The notes beneath the pieces were generated by a model, which did not search any database, had not been told where the DNA came from, and was given only the letters and a program-made list of their open reading frames with translations. Below, piece by piece: positions 48,483 to 58,129 of a stretch of DNA of 64,000 bases. Both the position numbers and the translations under genes were made by a program. Every line of letters starts with the position of its first letter. The first letter of the stretch is position 1. The DNA comes from Actinoallomurus bryophytorum (GTDB taxonomy: Bacteria; Actinomycetota; Actinomycetes; Streptosporangiales; Streptosporangiaceae): NCBI RefSeq assembly GCF_006716425.1, contig NZ_VFOZ01000003.1:405928-469927 (forward strand), written 5' to 3'.

Positions 48483-49412
48483 ATGGGTTCAGTCATTAAG
48501 GTGGCCGGGAGCGTCGCGGCCGCCGCACTGCTACAGGCCGGGGTGGCGGTCTCGCCGTCCACCGCGCTGGCCGCACCGGTCACATTCGTGCCCTGCAGCA
48601 CGCCGGCCCTCATTTCCGCCGTCAACGCGGCGAACCTGGCCGGGTCGGGCGTACTCCGGCTGGCCTCGTTCTGCGACTACGCTCTCACGAGCGCCGCGGG
48701 GAGCGGGCGGGGGCCGGACGGCCTGCCGGTCATCCACGGCAACATCGTCCTCGCCGGAGGGCGGTTCACCAGGATCAGCCGGCCGCCGTCGGCCCCGCGT
48801 TTCCGCATCATCGAGGTGCAGGCCGGCGCCGTACTGGGCGTACGGAACCTCGCCATCTCCGGTGGAGAGGCCGACGGCACGATACCGGGCAATGACACCG
48901 GCGGCGGCATTCTCAACTCTCGTGGCAACGTGGCGCTCATCCACGCCTGGATCACGAACAACATGGCGGACAGCGGGGCCGGTGTCTCCAATGACAGCGG
49001 CCGGGTCCTCGTCAGCCACAGTCTCATTCGCGACAACACCACGCGTAACGGCGGGGGTGGTGGCGGCTTTTACAACGATGGTTCCCTTCTAGTGGCAAAG
49101 AGCTTTGTCACGGGCAACCACGCCAACACCAATGGCGGCGGCGTCTACAACGGACAGGGCGGCAGGACCGAGCTGTCCCGGAGCGTTTTCGACGACAACA
49201 GCGCGGGCGCCGGTGGCGGTGGGGTCTACAACGCCACCGACGGAAGGCTGGTGGCCATCCACTCCATGATCAAACACAACTCGGCCGCCGGCGGCGGTGG
49301 TATCAGCAATGCGGGAATTCCCAACCGGGTGGCGCTCATCGCGAGCCTCGTCGAGGGGAACGTGCCGAACAACTGCGTTCCGCTGAACACCGTCGCGGGT
49401 TGCTTCAACTAA
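48483..49412 (+). CDS. Secreted right-handed beta-helix protein
   Basis: This 309-residue protein has a signal peptide (1-30, cleavage near ALAAP). The mature part is a Gly/Asn-rich solenoid with repeated turns such as GGGILNSRGNV, GGGFYNDGSL, GGGVYNGQGG, GGGVYNATDG and GGGISNAG, each followed by a short hydrophobic strand. This is the parallel beta-helix pattern also seen in polymorphic outer-membrane-type repeats. Cys pairs lie near the ends of the domain. ATG 48483 has AAGGAG five bases upstream. It resembles the gene at 61531. The role is probably glycan binding or surface structure. Confidence 0.85.
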   Translation: MGSVIKVAGSVAAAALLQAGVAVSPSTALAAPVTFVPCSTPALISAVNAANLAGSGVLRLASFCDYALTSAAGSGRGPDGLPVIHGNIVLAGGRFTRISRPPSAPRFRIIEVQAGAVLGVRNLAISGGEADGTIPGNDTGGGILNSRGNVALIHAWITNNMADSGAGVSNDSGRVLVSHSLIRDNTTRNGGGGGGFYNDGSLLVAKSFVTGNHANTNGGGVYNGQGGRTELSRSVFDDNSAGAGGGGVYNATDGRLVAIHSMIKHNSAAGGGGISNAGIPNRVALIASLVEGNVPNNCVPLNTVAGCFN

Positions 49413-49456
49413 GCCGCGAATTCGTCCACACCCCATTTTCGTGGGCGAGCGACGGC

Positions 49457-49505
49457 CCTCCGGTCAGGAGTGACGGCGACCGTTTCCGTCACCCCTGACC
49501 GGAGG
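49457..49505. terminator. Long hairpin terminator after the beta-helix gene
   Basis: Two 20-bp arms (49457-49476 and 49486-49505) pair with one mismatch around a 9-nt loop, 45 bases after the stop codon and before the FkbM gene. Confidence 0.75.
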
Positions 49506-49561
49506 TACGGACACGTGGCGACGGCGTCACGTCACCGAGCGACTCATGGAGGGGGAAACGC

Positions 49562-50449
49562 GTGGAAGGTACCAAGGCCTGGCGCGGGCTCGCCAAGACG
49601 ACACGTGACCGCGTGCTCTGGCGTACGCCCGGCCTGCAGGCACTGGTTCGCGGAGCGGCCCGTCGCCGGTGCGTACCCCGGGCGTTCTGGCGGCACCTGC
49701 ATCCGTCGGGCCTGTGGACCCTGCACGCGCCGGACGGCACGCCGTTCGCCTACGACTCCGCCTACCCGCATGACGGGCTGGCGCGCCACATCGTATGGAC
49801 CGACATGCGGGACTGGGAGGCGGGGACCCAGCCGGTCCTGTTCCATCTCGCCCGGCAGGCGGAGGTGTTCGTCGACGTCGGCGCCTACTCCGGCGTCTAC
49901 ACCCTGCTCGCCTGCGCCGCCAACCCGAGGCTGCGCACCGTCGCCGTGGAACCGAACCCTCTCAAGCTGCCGCAGCTGCGCTCGAACGTGGCCGCGAACG
50001 GGATCGCGGATCGGGTCACCGTCATCGGCAAGGCGCTGTCGGCGCGGTCCGGAACCGCCAGTCTCGCGATTCCCGGTGACGACTCGACGGCGTCGCTGCG
50101 TGGTTCCCGGCCCGGCGACCGGGTCGTGAACGTCGACGTCACGACGGGCGACGTGGTCCTGGACGGCCTCCGTGTCGGTCTCGTCAAGATCGACGTCGAG
50201 GGCTTGGAGAGCGAGGTCGTGCGAGGCATGGCCCGAGTGCTCCGCACCCATCACCCGAAGATCATCGCCGAGTGTCTCGACCCGGAGGCGCTGCGCGAAC
50301 TGCGTCACTCGACGCGGGAGCTCGGATACCAGCACGTCTACCACCTCGGCGCCGACGGCCCGGTGACGGCCACGGACCGGCCGTTCAGGCCCGCCAACTA
50401 CCTCTTCACGATCGAGCCGATGACGGACCGGGTGATGCGGAATGGCTGA
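49562..50449 (+). CDS. FkbM-family methyltransferase
   Basis: This 295-residue protein starts at GTG 49562 behind GGAGGGGG. The SAM-binding part has VFVDVGAYSGVYTLLACAA, TVAVEPNPLKLPQLRSNVAANG and the FkbM-typical LVKIDVEGLESEVVRGM. FkbM proteins O-methylate sugars or polyketides, and many sit in polysaccharide clusters. The 3' end overlaps the GT4 gene by eight bases, so it belongs to the operon running to 54950. Confidence 0.9.
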   Translation: MEGTKAWRGLAKTTRDRVLWRTPGLQALVRGAARRRCVPRAFWRHLHPSGLWTLHAPDGTPFAYDSAYPHDGLARHIVWTDMRDWEAGTQPVLFHLARQAEVFVDVGAYSGVYTLLACAANPRLRTVAVEPNPLKLPQLRSNVAANGIADRVTVIGKALSARSGTASLAIPGDDSTASLRGSRPGDRVVNVDVTTGDVVLDGLRVGLVKIDVEGLESEVVRGMARVLRTHHPKIIAECLDPEALRELRHSTRELGYQHVYHLGADGPVTATDRPFRPANYLFTIEPMTDRVMRNG

Positions 50450-51674
50450 CTTTCATGCGCGAAGCGACGGCGACGTACGAGCCCAGGTCCCTGAGCGCGC
50501 CATGACATCCCGCCCGCTGCGCGGCGTCGACCGCCCGTCCTCGTCTCCCGCTGTCCCGCTGTCCCGTGTCTGCCTGCTGATCGGGCAACTCGGCCTCGGC
50601 GGCACCGAGAAGCAGGTCGTGCTCCTCGCCCAGGGCCTTCAGGCCCGCGGCATCGAGACCAGCGTGTGCCTGCTGTTCGAGGGTGGCCCGCGTGAGCATG
50701 TGCTGAAGGCCGCCGGTGTGCCCGTCGTGTACCTGGGGTTCCCCTCCAGCACCACCGTGCTGAGGAAGTTGCCGGGCAACATCGCCGCCTTCGCCCGTCT
50801 GGTGCGCCACCTGCGGCGGCAGCGACCCGACGTCCTACACGCGTTCCTCTACCACAGCTACGTGACGGCGGCGCCCGCCGCGCGTCTGGCCCGGGTCAAG
50901 GTCCTGGTCGCCGGCCGCCGCAGCCTTGGTGACTTCAAGGAGGGCCGCCGGGTGCTGCTGGCGATCGAGCGTGTCGCGACGAGCATCACCGACCACCTCG
51001 TGGCGAACGCCGAGTCCGTCGCCGAGGACACGATCCGCAACGAGGGAGTACGGCCCGACAAGATCACGACCGTGTACAACGGACTGCCGGACTCGGCGTT
51101 CGAGGCGGCGGCCCCCGCCGGGCTGCCCGCCGAGTCACCGGTCATCCTCTGCGTGGCCAACCTCAAGGTCTACAAGGGCCACCGCTTTCTGCTCGAGGCC
51201 GTCGCGCGGCTCCACGACCGGAACCTGCGGTGCACGCTCGTCCTGGTCGGGAAGGGGCCGGAACGCCATGCGCTGGAGGAGCAGGCGGCACGGCTCAAGA
51301 TCGACGTACGTTTCCTGGGAACCCGCACCGACGTCGAGGCGCTGCTGGCGCGTGCGGACGTCGCGGTCCTTCCTTCTCTCCACGAGGGCATGAGCAACGC
51401 CGTCATGGAGGCGATGGCGGCCGGTCTCCCGGTCGTCGCCACCGAGGTCGGCGGCACCGGCGAACTCCTGCGCGGCCGCGGCATCCTGGTTCCGCCCTCC
51501 GACTCCGAGGCGCTGGCCGACGGGCTCGGGCAGGTGCTCGCCGATCCGGCGCTAGCGGCGCGCCTGGGAGCCGCGGCGCGTGCCTGGAGCCGCGAGCGCC
51601 TGCACGTGGACGCGATGGTCGACAGGCACGTGGCCCTCTACCGGGAGCTGTTGGAGCGCCGATGTGCGGAATAG
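50442..51674 (+). CDS. GT4-family glycosyltransferase
   Basis: This 410-residue GT-B glycosyltransferase has an N-terminal acceptor domain with VCLLIGQLGLGGTEKQVVLLAQGL. The donor domain has ILCVANLKVYKGHRFLLEA, LVGKGPERHALE and the GT4 sugar-nucleotide motif PSLHEGMSNAVMEAMAAGLPVVATEVGG (an EX7E-type pair). The first ~40 residues are a variable extension, and a start further in is possible. It overlaps the upstream FkbM gene and the downstream asparagine-synthetase gene. It probably adds a sugar to the lipid-linked repeat unit. Confidence 0.92.
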   Translation: MADFHARSDGDVRAQVPERAMTSRPLRGVDRPSSSPAVPLSRVCLLIGQLGLGGTEKQVVLLAQGLQARGIETSVCLLFEGGPREHVLKAAGVPVVYLGFPSSTTVLRKLPGNIAAFARLVRHLRRQRPDVLHAFLYHSYVTAAPAARLARVKVLVAGRRSLGDFKEGRRVLLAIERVATSITDHLVANAESVAEDTIRNEGVRPDKITTVYNGLPDSAFEAAAPAGLPAESPVILCVANLKVYKGHRFLLEAVARLHDRNLRCTLVLVGKGPERHALEEQAARLKIDVRFLGTRTDVEALLARADVAVLPSLHEGMSNAVMEAMAAGLPVVATEVGGTGELLRGRGILVPPSDSEALADGLGQVLADPALAARLGAAARAWSRERLHVDAMVDRHVALYRELLERRCAE

Positions 51675-53584
51675 CGGGAATCGTCTCGGCGAGCTCTCCC
51701 GACGCCGCGCTCGTCCGCCGGATGTGCGACGCGATGGTCCATCGCGGCCCCGACGGCGCGGGCTTCCACGACGACGAGCATGCCACGCTCGGCATGCGTC
51801 GGCTCGCGATCATCGACGTGGCCGGCGGCGACCAGCCCGTCTACAACGAGGACCGGACGATCTCGGCCGTCTTCAACGGCGAGCTGTACGACTTCGCCGC
51901 GCTGCGGGACATGCTGCGGCGGCGCGGGCACCGTCTCACCACCGAAGGGGACACCGAGTGCCTGGTGCACCTCTACGAGGAGTACGGCGACGACCTCGTC
52001 CACCGGATCCGCGGGATGTTCGCGTTCGCCATCTGGGACGCCAAGCGGCAACGGCTGCTGCTCGGCCGTGACCGCGTGGGCAAAAAGCCCCTGTATTGGC
52101 GGGCCGACGGCACCTCCCTCGCCTTCGGCTCGGAGCTGAAGTCCCTCGTGCAGGACCCCGCCATGCCGCGCGAGGTCGACCCGGTCGCACTGCACCACTA
52201 CCTGACCTACCAGTACGTTCCGGCTCCCTGGTCGATCTACCAGGGCGTGCGCAAGCTCGAGCCGGGCCACCTGCTCGTCTGGCAGGACGGTGTCCAGGAG
52301 ATCCGCCGCTACTGGCGCCTCGACTTCACTCCCCGCCGGGTGACCAGCGAGGAGGACGAGGCCGAACGGCTTCGCGAGCTCCTCCTGGAGGCGACGCGGA
52401 TCCGGATGGTCAGCGAGCGGCCGCTGGGTGCGTTCCTGTCCGGCGGGATCGACTCCTCCGCGGTCGTGGCGGCGATGGCCCGCCAGAGCGGCGAGCGGGT
52501 GAAGACGTTCAGCATCGGCTTCGACGAGCACCGCTTCGACGAACGCCGTTACGCCCGCATGCTCGCCGAGATGTACGGCACCGACCACCACGAGATGGTG
52601 GTCACCCCGTCGGCCCTGGACGTGCTACCCACGCTGGCCTGGCATTTCGACGAGCCGTTCGCCGACTCCTCGGCGATCCCGAGCTTCTACGTGGCGCGGA
52701 TGAGCCGCGAGCGCGTCATCGTCGCGCTCAACGGGGACGGCGGTGACGAGTGCTTCGGCGGGTACCGGCGCTACCTGGCGATGGCGCGGACCCAGCGCGT
52801 CGGCGTCCCCAGGCGGATGCGGCCCCTCCTCATCGGGACCGGAAAATTCTTCGCCGCACACGGCGAGCCGGGTTCGCGTCTTCAAAAAGCGGGCCGGGTG
52901 CTGGAGCTGATCGGGCATCCCGGCCCACGCCGCTACGCGCGCCTCATGTCCTACTTCACGCCCGAGCAGAAGCACATGCTGTACACCGACGCGATGCGCG
53001 AACGACTCGCGGGCCTGGACAGCTACACGCTGATGGACGAGGCATTCGCGGCGTCGAGGGCGGACTCCGACGTGGGCCGTTTCATCGACGTCGACGTCAA
53101 CACGTATCTGCCCGGTGACCTGCTGGTGAAGATGGACATCGCGACGATGGCCAACTCTCTTGAGGCCCGCTCGCCGTTCCTGGACCACCACCTCATGGCG
53201 TGGGCCGCCGGACTCCCCACCGACCTGAAGATCCGGTCCGGCACGACCAAGTACCTGTTGAAGAAGGCCGTGGCCGACTGGCTGCCGCCCGAGCTCGTCA
53301 GCCGCCCGAAGATGGGATTCGGCATCCCCCTCGCGACGTGGCTGCGGACGGAGCTCCGCGACCTGTCCTGGGACGTGCTGACCGACAGGACCGCCCGCTC
53401 GCGCGGTCTCTTCCGGCCCGAGGCGGTCTCCCGGCTCCTCGTCGAACACGGGGAGGGCCACGACCACGGCAGCCGGATCTGGGCGCTCATCCAGTTCGAG
53501 CTGTGGCACCGGATGTTCCTCGACGCCGCACGCCCGAGTTCACCGGACCACGACGTGGCCGACGAGCAACGGCTGTCGCCATGA
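51662..53584 (+). CDS. asnB: Glutamine-dependent asparagine synthetase (AsnB) type amidotransferase
   Basis: This 640-residue protein starts at ATG 51662. The MCGIAGI opening puts the nucleophile at C2. The glutaminase domain has HRGPDG and FNGELYD. The synthetase domain has the PP-loop SGGIDSS, FADSSAIPSFYVA and LNGDGGDECFGGYRRY. AsnB proteins inside surface-polysaccharide clusters are thought to amidate uronic acids or other carboxyl groups on the glycan rather than make asparagine. It overlaps the GT4 gene by 13 bases and precedes the flippase by four. Confidence 0.9.
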   Translation: MCGIAGIVSASSPDAALVRRMCDAMVHRGPDGAGFHDDEHATLGMRRLAIIDVAGGDQPVYNEDRTISAVFNGELYDFAALRDMLRRRGHRLTTEGDTECLVHLYEEYGDDLVHRIRGMFAFAIWDAKRQRLLLGRDRVGKKPLYWRADGTSLAFGSELKSLVQDPAMPREVDPVALHHYLTYQYVPAPWSIYQGVRKLEPGHLLVWQDGVQEIRRYWRLDFTPRRVTSEEDEAERLRELLLEATRIRMVSERPLGAFLSGGIDSSAVVAAMARQSGERVKTFSIGFDEHRFDERRYARMLAEMYGTDHHEMVVTPSALDVLPTLAWHFDEPFADSSAIPSFYVARMSRERVIVALNGDGGDECFGGYRRYLAMARTQRVGVPRRMRPLLIGTGKFFAAHGEPGSRLQKAGRVLELIGHPGPRRYARLMSYFTPEQKHMLYTDAMRERLAGLDSYTLMDEAFAASRADSDVGRFIDVDVNTYLPGDLLVKMDIATMANSLEARSPFLDHHLMAWAAGLPTDLKIRSGTTKYLLKKAVADWLPPELVSRPKMGFGIPLATWLRTELRDLSWDVLTDRTARSRGLFRPEAVSRLLVEHGEGHDHGSRIWALIQFELWHRMFLDAARPSSPDHDVADEQRLSP

Positions 53585-53588
53585 CGCG

Positions 53589-54950
53589 GTGAGCGCCTCC
53601 GCGCGGCAGGCATCGCAAACGATGCTGACGTGCGCGGCCAAGTTCGCGCTGGGTGCCCTCTCGACGGTCTTCGTCACGCGGGAGCTCGGGCCGGAGCGGC
53701 GCGGCGCGTACACCGTGCTGGTGACCATCGCGACGGTCGCCCTGATCCTGGCGCACCTGTCCGTCGAGTCGGCGCACACGTCGCTGTGGTCCCGCGCGGC
53801 CGGCCGCAGGGCCATCGCGGCCAACGCCCTCCTGCTCGGCCTGGGCATGGGAGGGGTGTGCGCCGTCGGCACCGCCCTGGTCACGGCCCTGGACCCCTCG
53901 ATCCTGCCCGTGCCGGGATACGGCCTCCTGCTGGTCGCGCTGCTGTCGATCCCGTGCAACCTGTCCGGCACGCTCCTCAACAACGTGCTGGTCCTGAGCG
54001 GCCGCATCGGCGTGGTCAACTGGGGAGGGCTCCTCGCCGTCGGCGTCTACTGCGGGACACTGGTCCTGCTGACCGTGGCGGGAATGCTGACCCTGGGCTG
54101 GGTCATCGTCATGTGGACGCTGTCCGCGGCCGTGCCGGCGGTCGTCGCGATGTCCGCCGTACGTCCCAGGTTCCGCGACCGGGACCGGGCCCTGGCCCGC
54201 CGGGCCATCGGCATGGGCCTGCGATACCACCCCGGCCATATCTCGCTCTACCTCCTGCTGCGGGTCGACGTCCTCATCCTCAACGCGCTCACGTCGAGAA
54301 CCGCGGTCGGCCTCTACTCCGTGGCCGTCATGCTGATGGACCTGACCCGTACGGCGGCGGACTCCGTCGCGCAGGTGACCCTGCACCAGCAGATGGGCGA
54401 CGACCACGACTCCGCGACCGCGCTGACGGTCCGTACGACACGGCTGGCCACACTGCTCGCCGCCGGCTCGGTCGGGCTGATGTGCGCGGCGGCGCCCTTT
54501 CTGATCCCGCTGGTCTACGGCTCGGCGTTCGCCGGGAGCCTCTCCCCGCTGCTCGCCCTGGCGCCGGGCCTGGTCGCACTCGGCGCGACGCGAACGCTCG
54601 GCAGCTTCCTGCTGCGTCTCCACCGGCCGCTCGTGACGTCCTGCCTGGCCTTCGGCGTGCTGGTGGCGAACGTGGCGCTGAACCTGCTCCTGATCCCGAT
54701 GTGGGGAATCGTCGGATGCGCGCTCGCCTCCAGCGCCGGCTACTGCGCGCTGGCCGCTCTGCAGACGGCGTGGTTCGTCCACGTCACCGGGGTGCCGTAC
54801 CGGCGGCTCGTGCCCGGACCGGCCGAGCTTCGCTACCTGGCCGTCGTCTCGGTACGGCTGGTCACCGCGCTCACCGCCGCACTGCGGCGCGGCCCGTCCC
54901 GCCAGGAGGACGGCGCACATGCCGGACGGACAGGAAGACCACCGGGCTGA
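53589..54950 (+). CDS. Polysaccharide flippase (Wzx/MOP-exporter family)
   Basis: This 453-residue membrane protein has about 12-14 hydrophobic helices. The opening AKFALGALSTVFVTRELGPERRGAYTVL and the central RTAVGLYSVAVMLMDLTR match Wzx-type flippases of the MOP/MurJ superfamily. It would move the undecaprenyl-linked repeat unit across the membrane. GTG 53589 lies four bases after the asnB stop. Its C-terminal tail is basic and low in complexity. Confidence 0.88.
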   Translation: MSASARQASQTMLTCAAKFALGALSTVFVTRELGPERRGAYTVLVTIATVALILAHLSVESAHTSLWSRAAGRRAIAANALLLGLGMGGVCAVGTALVTALDPSILPVPGYGLLLVALLSIPCNLSGTLLNNVLVLSGRIGVVNWGGLLAVGVYCGTLVLLTVAGMLTLGWVIVMWTLSAAVPAVVAMSAVRPRFRDRDRALARRAIGMGLRYHPGHISLYLLLRVDVLILNALTSRTAVGLYSVAVMLMDLTRTAADSVAQVTLHQQMGDDHDSATALTVRTTRLATLLAAGSVGLMCAAAPFLIPLVYGSAFAGSLSPLLALAPGLVALGATRTLGSFLLRLHRPLVTSCLAFGVLVANVALNLLLIPMWGIVGCALASSAGYCALAALQTAWFVHVTGVPYRRLVPGPAELRYLAVVSVRLVTALTAALRRGPSRQEDGAHAGRTGRPPG

Positions 54951-54972
54951 CCGGGCCGCCCTTCGCACCGTG

Positions 54973-55893
54973 TCACGACCTGGATCTGCTTCCGCTCCGC
55001 CCACGACGGTCCCGCAGCCACAGCAGGGTGCTCACGGGCAGCGTGGACGCCCAGAGGAGACGCGCCGGGCCGGACAGCTCCGCGCTCTGGCGGTGCAACG
55101 GGATCCGCTCGACCATGCCGAGACGGCCGTACTGCACGGCCGCGCGGATGAACAACGCCGGCGAATGACGGAACCACGGCATGTCCTGGGTGAGCACGAC
55201 CGCGTGGTAGTCCCGCAGCGCGGCGCCGACCTCGCCCAGCGGCCGCCGCGTGAGGCGGTCGTGCCCGGAGGTGTTGACGAGCACCAGCGGATCGTCGACG
55301 TAGCGGGTGAGATACCGGCGCCCGATCTGGCGCCAGATGATGCCCTCCATCACGAACGAGCGGTCGTGGGGCTCGGGGAACGGGTGCGCGCGCAGGACGT
55401 CGGTGCGCAACAGGCCGGACCGATCGCCGCGGGCCCGGTGGACATAGACGGCGTCGTGCCAGTTGCAGTCGATCGGCCGGCGGCCGGGAAAGCGGTCCCC
55501 GATCCGCCGGCCCGTCTCGTCGACGCACCGGCCGACCACCCCGAAGAAGCCGTCCTGCAGTCCGGCCGGGATCTCCCGCCACCGGTCGAGCAGCCGGCCC
55601 AGCCCGCCGGGCAGCAGCGCGTCGTCGGAGTCGATGAGGAGGGCCATGCTCCCCCGCGCCATCGGGATGCCGCGGTTGAGCGCCACGTGCTTTCCGCGGT
55701 TCGGCTGCCGGAGGAACCGGATGGGGAACGGCGCGGACTCGGCCATCGCGCTCACCAGCTCGGCGGTGTCGTCGGTGGAGCCGTCATCGACGACCACCCA
55801 CTCCACGTCCGCGTCCTGCGCCACGATGCTCGCGAAGAGCGCCGGCAAGGTGCCCGCGCGGTTGTAGGTGGCGGTGATCACGGAGACGAGCAT
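54973..55893 (-). CDS. GT2-family glycosyltransferase
   Basis: This 306-residue GT-A glycosyltransferase starts with VSVITATYNRAGTLPALFASI and has VVVDDGSTDDTAELV (donor binding), LNRGIPMARG and ALLIDSDDAL, where the DxD motif binds the metal. A variable acceptor part follows. It is transcribed leftward, opposite to the flippase operon, and lies 28 bases downstream of a methyltransferase gene in the same direction. It probably extends the repeat unit. Confidence 0.9.
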   Translation of the reverse strand: MLVSVITATYNRAGTLPALFASIVAQDADVEWVVVDDGSTDDTAELVSAMAESAPFPIRFLRQPNRGKHVALNRGIPMARGSMALLIDSDDALLPGGLGRLLDRWREIPAGLQDGFFGVVGRCVDETGRRIGDRFPGRRPIDCNWHDAVYVHRARGDRSGLLRTDVLRAHPFPEPHDRSFVMEGIIWRQIGRRYLTRYVDDPLVLVNTSGHDRLTRRPLGEVGAALRDYHAVVLTQDMPWFRHSPALFIRAAVQYGRLGMVERIPLHRQSAELSGPARLLWASTLPVSTLLWLRDRRGRSGSRSRS

Positions 55894-55921
55894 CCCCGGC
55901 CCTCACTTTCCGTGGACACGA

Positions 55922-56767
55922 TCACACCGGCTGGTGGGGCGCGGGGCGCTGGAAGACGTACTCGTTGCAGCCGAGACCGCCGCCGCAGGTCTTCAGGTGG
56001 CACAGCTCGAACCCGCGCTCACGCAGGAACGCGAAGACCGCCTCGGGCTTGGCGACCTCGAACGGATAGCCGCCCGCCCAGTCGATGAGGTCGTGCCGGG
56101 CCGACATCCCTCGCGCCCGCGGCGCGCGGGACGGCGACGGCACGGGATGACCGGTCAGTCTCAGGAGTTTCTTCGCCAGGCGCCGCCGGGACAGGTAGGC
56201 GGCGCTGCCGAAAACGAGGGCGTTCCGCATCAATGGACCGGACTTGTTGTAGCGCCGTTTGACGGCCCGCCACACCCGGCTCTCGAACCCCTGGTCGTTG
56301 TAGATCGAAAGGTAGAGCCGGCCGCGCGGAGCAACGAGACCGGAAAGGAGGTCCATCGCCCGCCACATGTCGCCGGTGTGGTGCAGCACGCCCCAGGAGT
56401 AGACGACGTCGAACCGGCCGAGCGTCGCGACGAAGTCCTCGTCGAGGATGGACCCCCGCTCCACGGTCCACGCGCTGTCCGGGGCGAACCGGTCGCGGAT
56501 GGCGTTCGCCGCCGCCACGGAGTCCGCGTCGAAGTCGAAGGCCCGCACCTCGGCCCCGAGACGGTGCGCCGCGAGTGAGAACAGCCCGCTGCCGCACCCC
56601 ACGTCGAGGAACGTGCGTTCGGACAGGTCGCTGACGCCCAGGGCGCCGGTGAGCGACTCGGTCGCCACGGCGATCCTCGGCTCGTCGACGGTTTCGATGA
56701 AGTCACACCAGTTGCGGCCGAACGCGAAGCGCTCGCCCGCGCTGATCTCGGCCTGGCTGTCGATCAT
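55922..56767 (-). CDS. Class I SAM-dependent methyltransferase
   Basis: This 281-residue protein has FLDVGCGSGLFSLAAHRLG as motif I (about 53-71), VRAFDFDADSVAAANAI as motif II and FDVVYSWGVLHHTGDMWRAM as motif IV/post-II. The C-terminal extension has DWAGGYPFEVAKPEAVFAFL and GCNEYVF, common in methyltransferases of surface-glycan clusters. Its start overlaps the stop of the polymerase-like gene (ATGA), giving translational coupling. A glycan substrate is inferred. Confidence 0.88.
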   Translation of the reverse strand: MIDSQAEISAGERFAFGRNWCDFIETVDEPRIAVATESLTGALGVSDLSERTFLDVGCGSGLFSLAAHRLGAEVRAFDFDADSVAAANAIRDRFAPDSAWTVERGSILDEDFVATLGRFDVVYSWGVLHHTGDMWRAMDLLSGLVAPRGRLYLSIYNDQGFESRVWRAVKRRYNKSGPLMRNALVFGSAAYLSRRRLAKKLLRLTGHPVPSPSRAPRARGMSARHDLIDWAGGYPFEVAKPEAVFAFLRERGFELCHLKTCGGGLGCNEYVFQRPAPHQPV

Positions 56768-58086
56768 GTCTCCTGCTCTCCTCGCGATGATCCGATGCGA
56801 TCGAATGGTGACCGGGGAGGAGAGGCCAGCAGACAGCCCAGCGACAGCCAGAACGGCATGCTGACCACGAGGTTCGCCAACTGGTTGGCGAAGAACAGCC
56901 CGGCCGCGTACGCGATGACGACCGCCCGCAGCACGGCCAGGTCATCGGGCCGGCGGCCCCGCACGCCCAGCCACAACAGGGCCAGGAAGACGACGAGGGA
57001 CATCACCCCGGACTCGGCCGCGAGCCGGAGGTAGTCGTCGTGCGTGGCGATGTAGAGGCCGAGGCCGGGCGACTTCGCGGCATGGGAGGGGAACAGGCCG
57101 TACCCGATGCCGCGGAGCGGGTGCGCGACGGCGACGTCCGCCGCGAACCGCGCGGCGTGCTCGCGCGCGTCGTTGTTGTTGGTCAGCTGTGCGGCGGGAC
57201 GCCGGCCGGTGACGAAATGTTCGGCCGCGCCGAAGATCCCGGGGAGTACGGCGCCGGCCCCCGCCATGACGACGACGCTCAGCGCCTTGGTCGTAAGAGA
57301 GCGGCCCTGCAGAAGGACGACGGCGATCCCCGCGACGGACGCGAGGAAGGCCCCTCGTGACTGGGTGGCGACGATCCCCGCGCCGCAGATCGCGGCGGGC
57401 ACGAGCCAGCCCGTCCGGCGGGTCCGGCGAGTCAGGCCGACGGCCGCGACGAGCGGGAGTACGAGCATCGCCCCGAGGTAGTTGGGGTTGAGGCCCAGGC
57501 CGTCGAGCCGGCCGTCGGCGTGGTCACCGACGACCAGGACATACGCGCTCGCGAGGCTGCCGGCGACCGCCGTGACGCGCGCGACGCCACCGGGCGAGGG
57601 AGGAGACGCGGTGGTCGCGGAGAGAAGAACGAGACCGGCGAACAGCCCGATGATGTCGGGGATCGAGGACGGGTCCGACCGCTCGGCCGGAAAGAAGAAG
57701 CTGACGAGCAGCAGGACGGCCAGGACGGCGATCCAGCGGTGCGGCGCGTCGTAGATCCGCGGACCGGTCGTGCCCACCACCGGCGTTCGCACCGGTCTGC
57801 TCGACAGGACCGCCGCCACCGTCACGGCGGCGATGCCGCCCAGTGCCGGGACGGGGCCGCCGGTCTGCACCGCACCGAGCAGGCCGACCGGGACCAGGCA
57901 CAGCGACCCGCTGCCAGGGCCGGAGACGGCCATGAGGCCCAGGACCATGGCACCGACGGCCAGCGCGCTCAGCTGCGGGCGGCTCAGCATCATGACGGTG
58001 AGAAGCAGGGCGGCCGGCGGCGCGAACAGCGGTGCACGGGCCGCGGCGTACGCGGCCAGGGCGGGACGCGCGACCGTGGCGGTCAC
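56764..58086 (-). CDS. O-antigen ligase / Wzy polymerase-like membrane protein
   Basis: This 440-residue protein has about 11-12 hydrophobic helices. The large loop between late helices carries the family-typical run near HPLRGIGYGLFPSHAAKSPGL and IATHDDYLRLAAESG. These conserved Gly/Pro and Asn/His-Asp residues are the mark of Wzy_C/O-antigen-ligase proteins. It probably polymerises repeat units on the outer face or attaches the polymer to an acceptor. It heads the leftward operon with the methyltransferase and GT2. Confidence 0.87.
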   Translation of the reverse strand: MTATVARPALAAYAAARAPLFAPPAALLLTVMMLSRPQLSALAVGAMVLGLMAVSGPGSGSLCLVPVGLLGAVQTGGPVPALGGIAAVTVAAVLSSRPVRTPVVGTTGPRIYDAPHRWIAVLAVLLLVSFFFPAERSDPSSIPDIIGLFAGLVLLSATTASPPSPGGVARVTAVAGSLASAYVLVVGDHADGRLDGLGLNPNYLGAMLVLPLVAAVGLTRRTRRTGWLVPAAICGAGIVATQSRGAFLASVAGIAVVLLQGRSLTTKALSVVVMAGAGAVLPGIFGAAEHFVTGRRPAAQLTNNNDAREHAARFAADVAVAHPLRGIGYGLFPSHAAKSPGLGLYIATHDDYLRLAAESGVMSLVVFLALLWLGVRGRRPDDLAVLRAVVIAYAAGLFFANQLANLVVSMPFWLSLGCLLASPPRSPFDRIGSSRGEQET

Positions 58087-58129
58087 GCCGTCACCTTCCG
58101 CCGCCCGTCTCCGCAGAACGCCTCATCCT

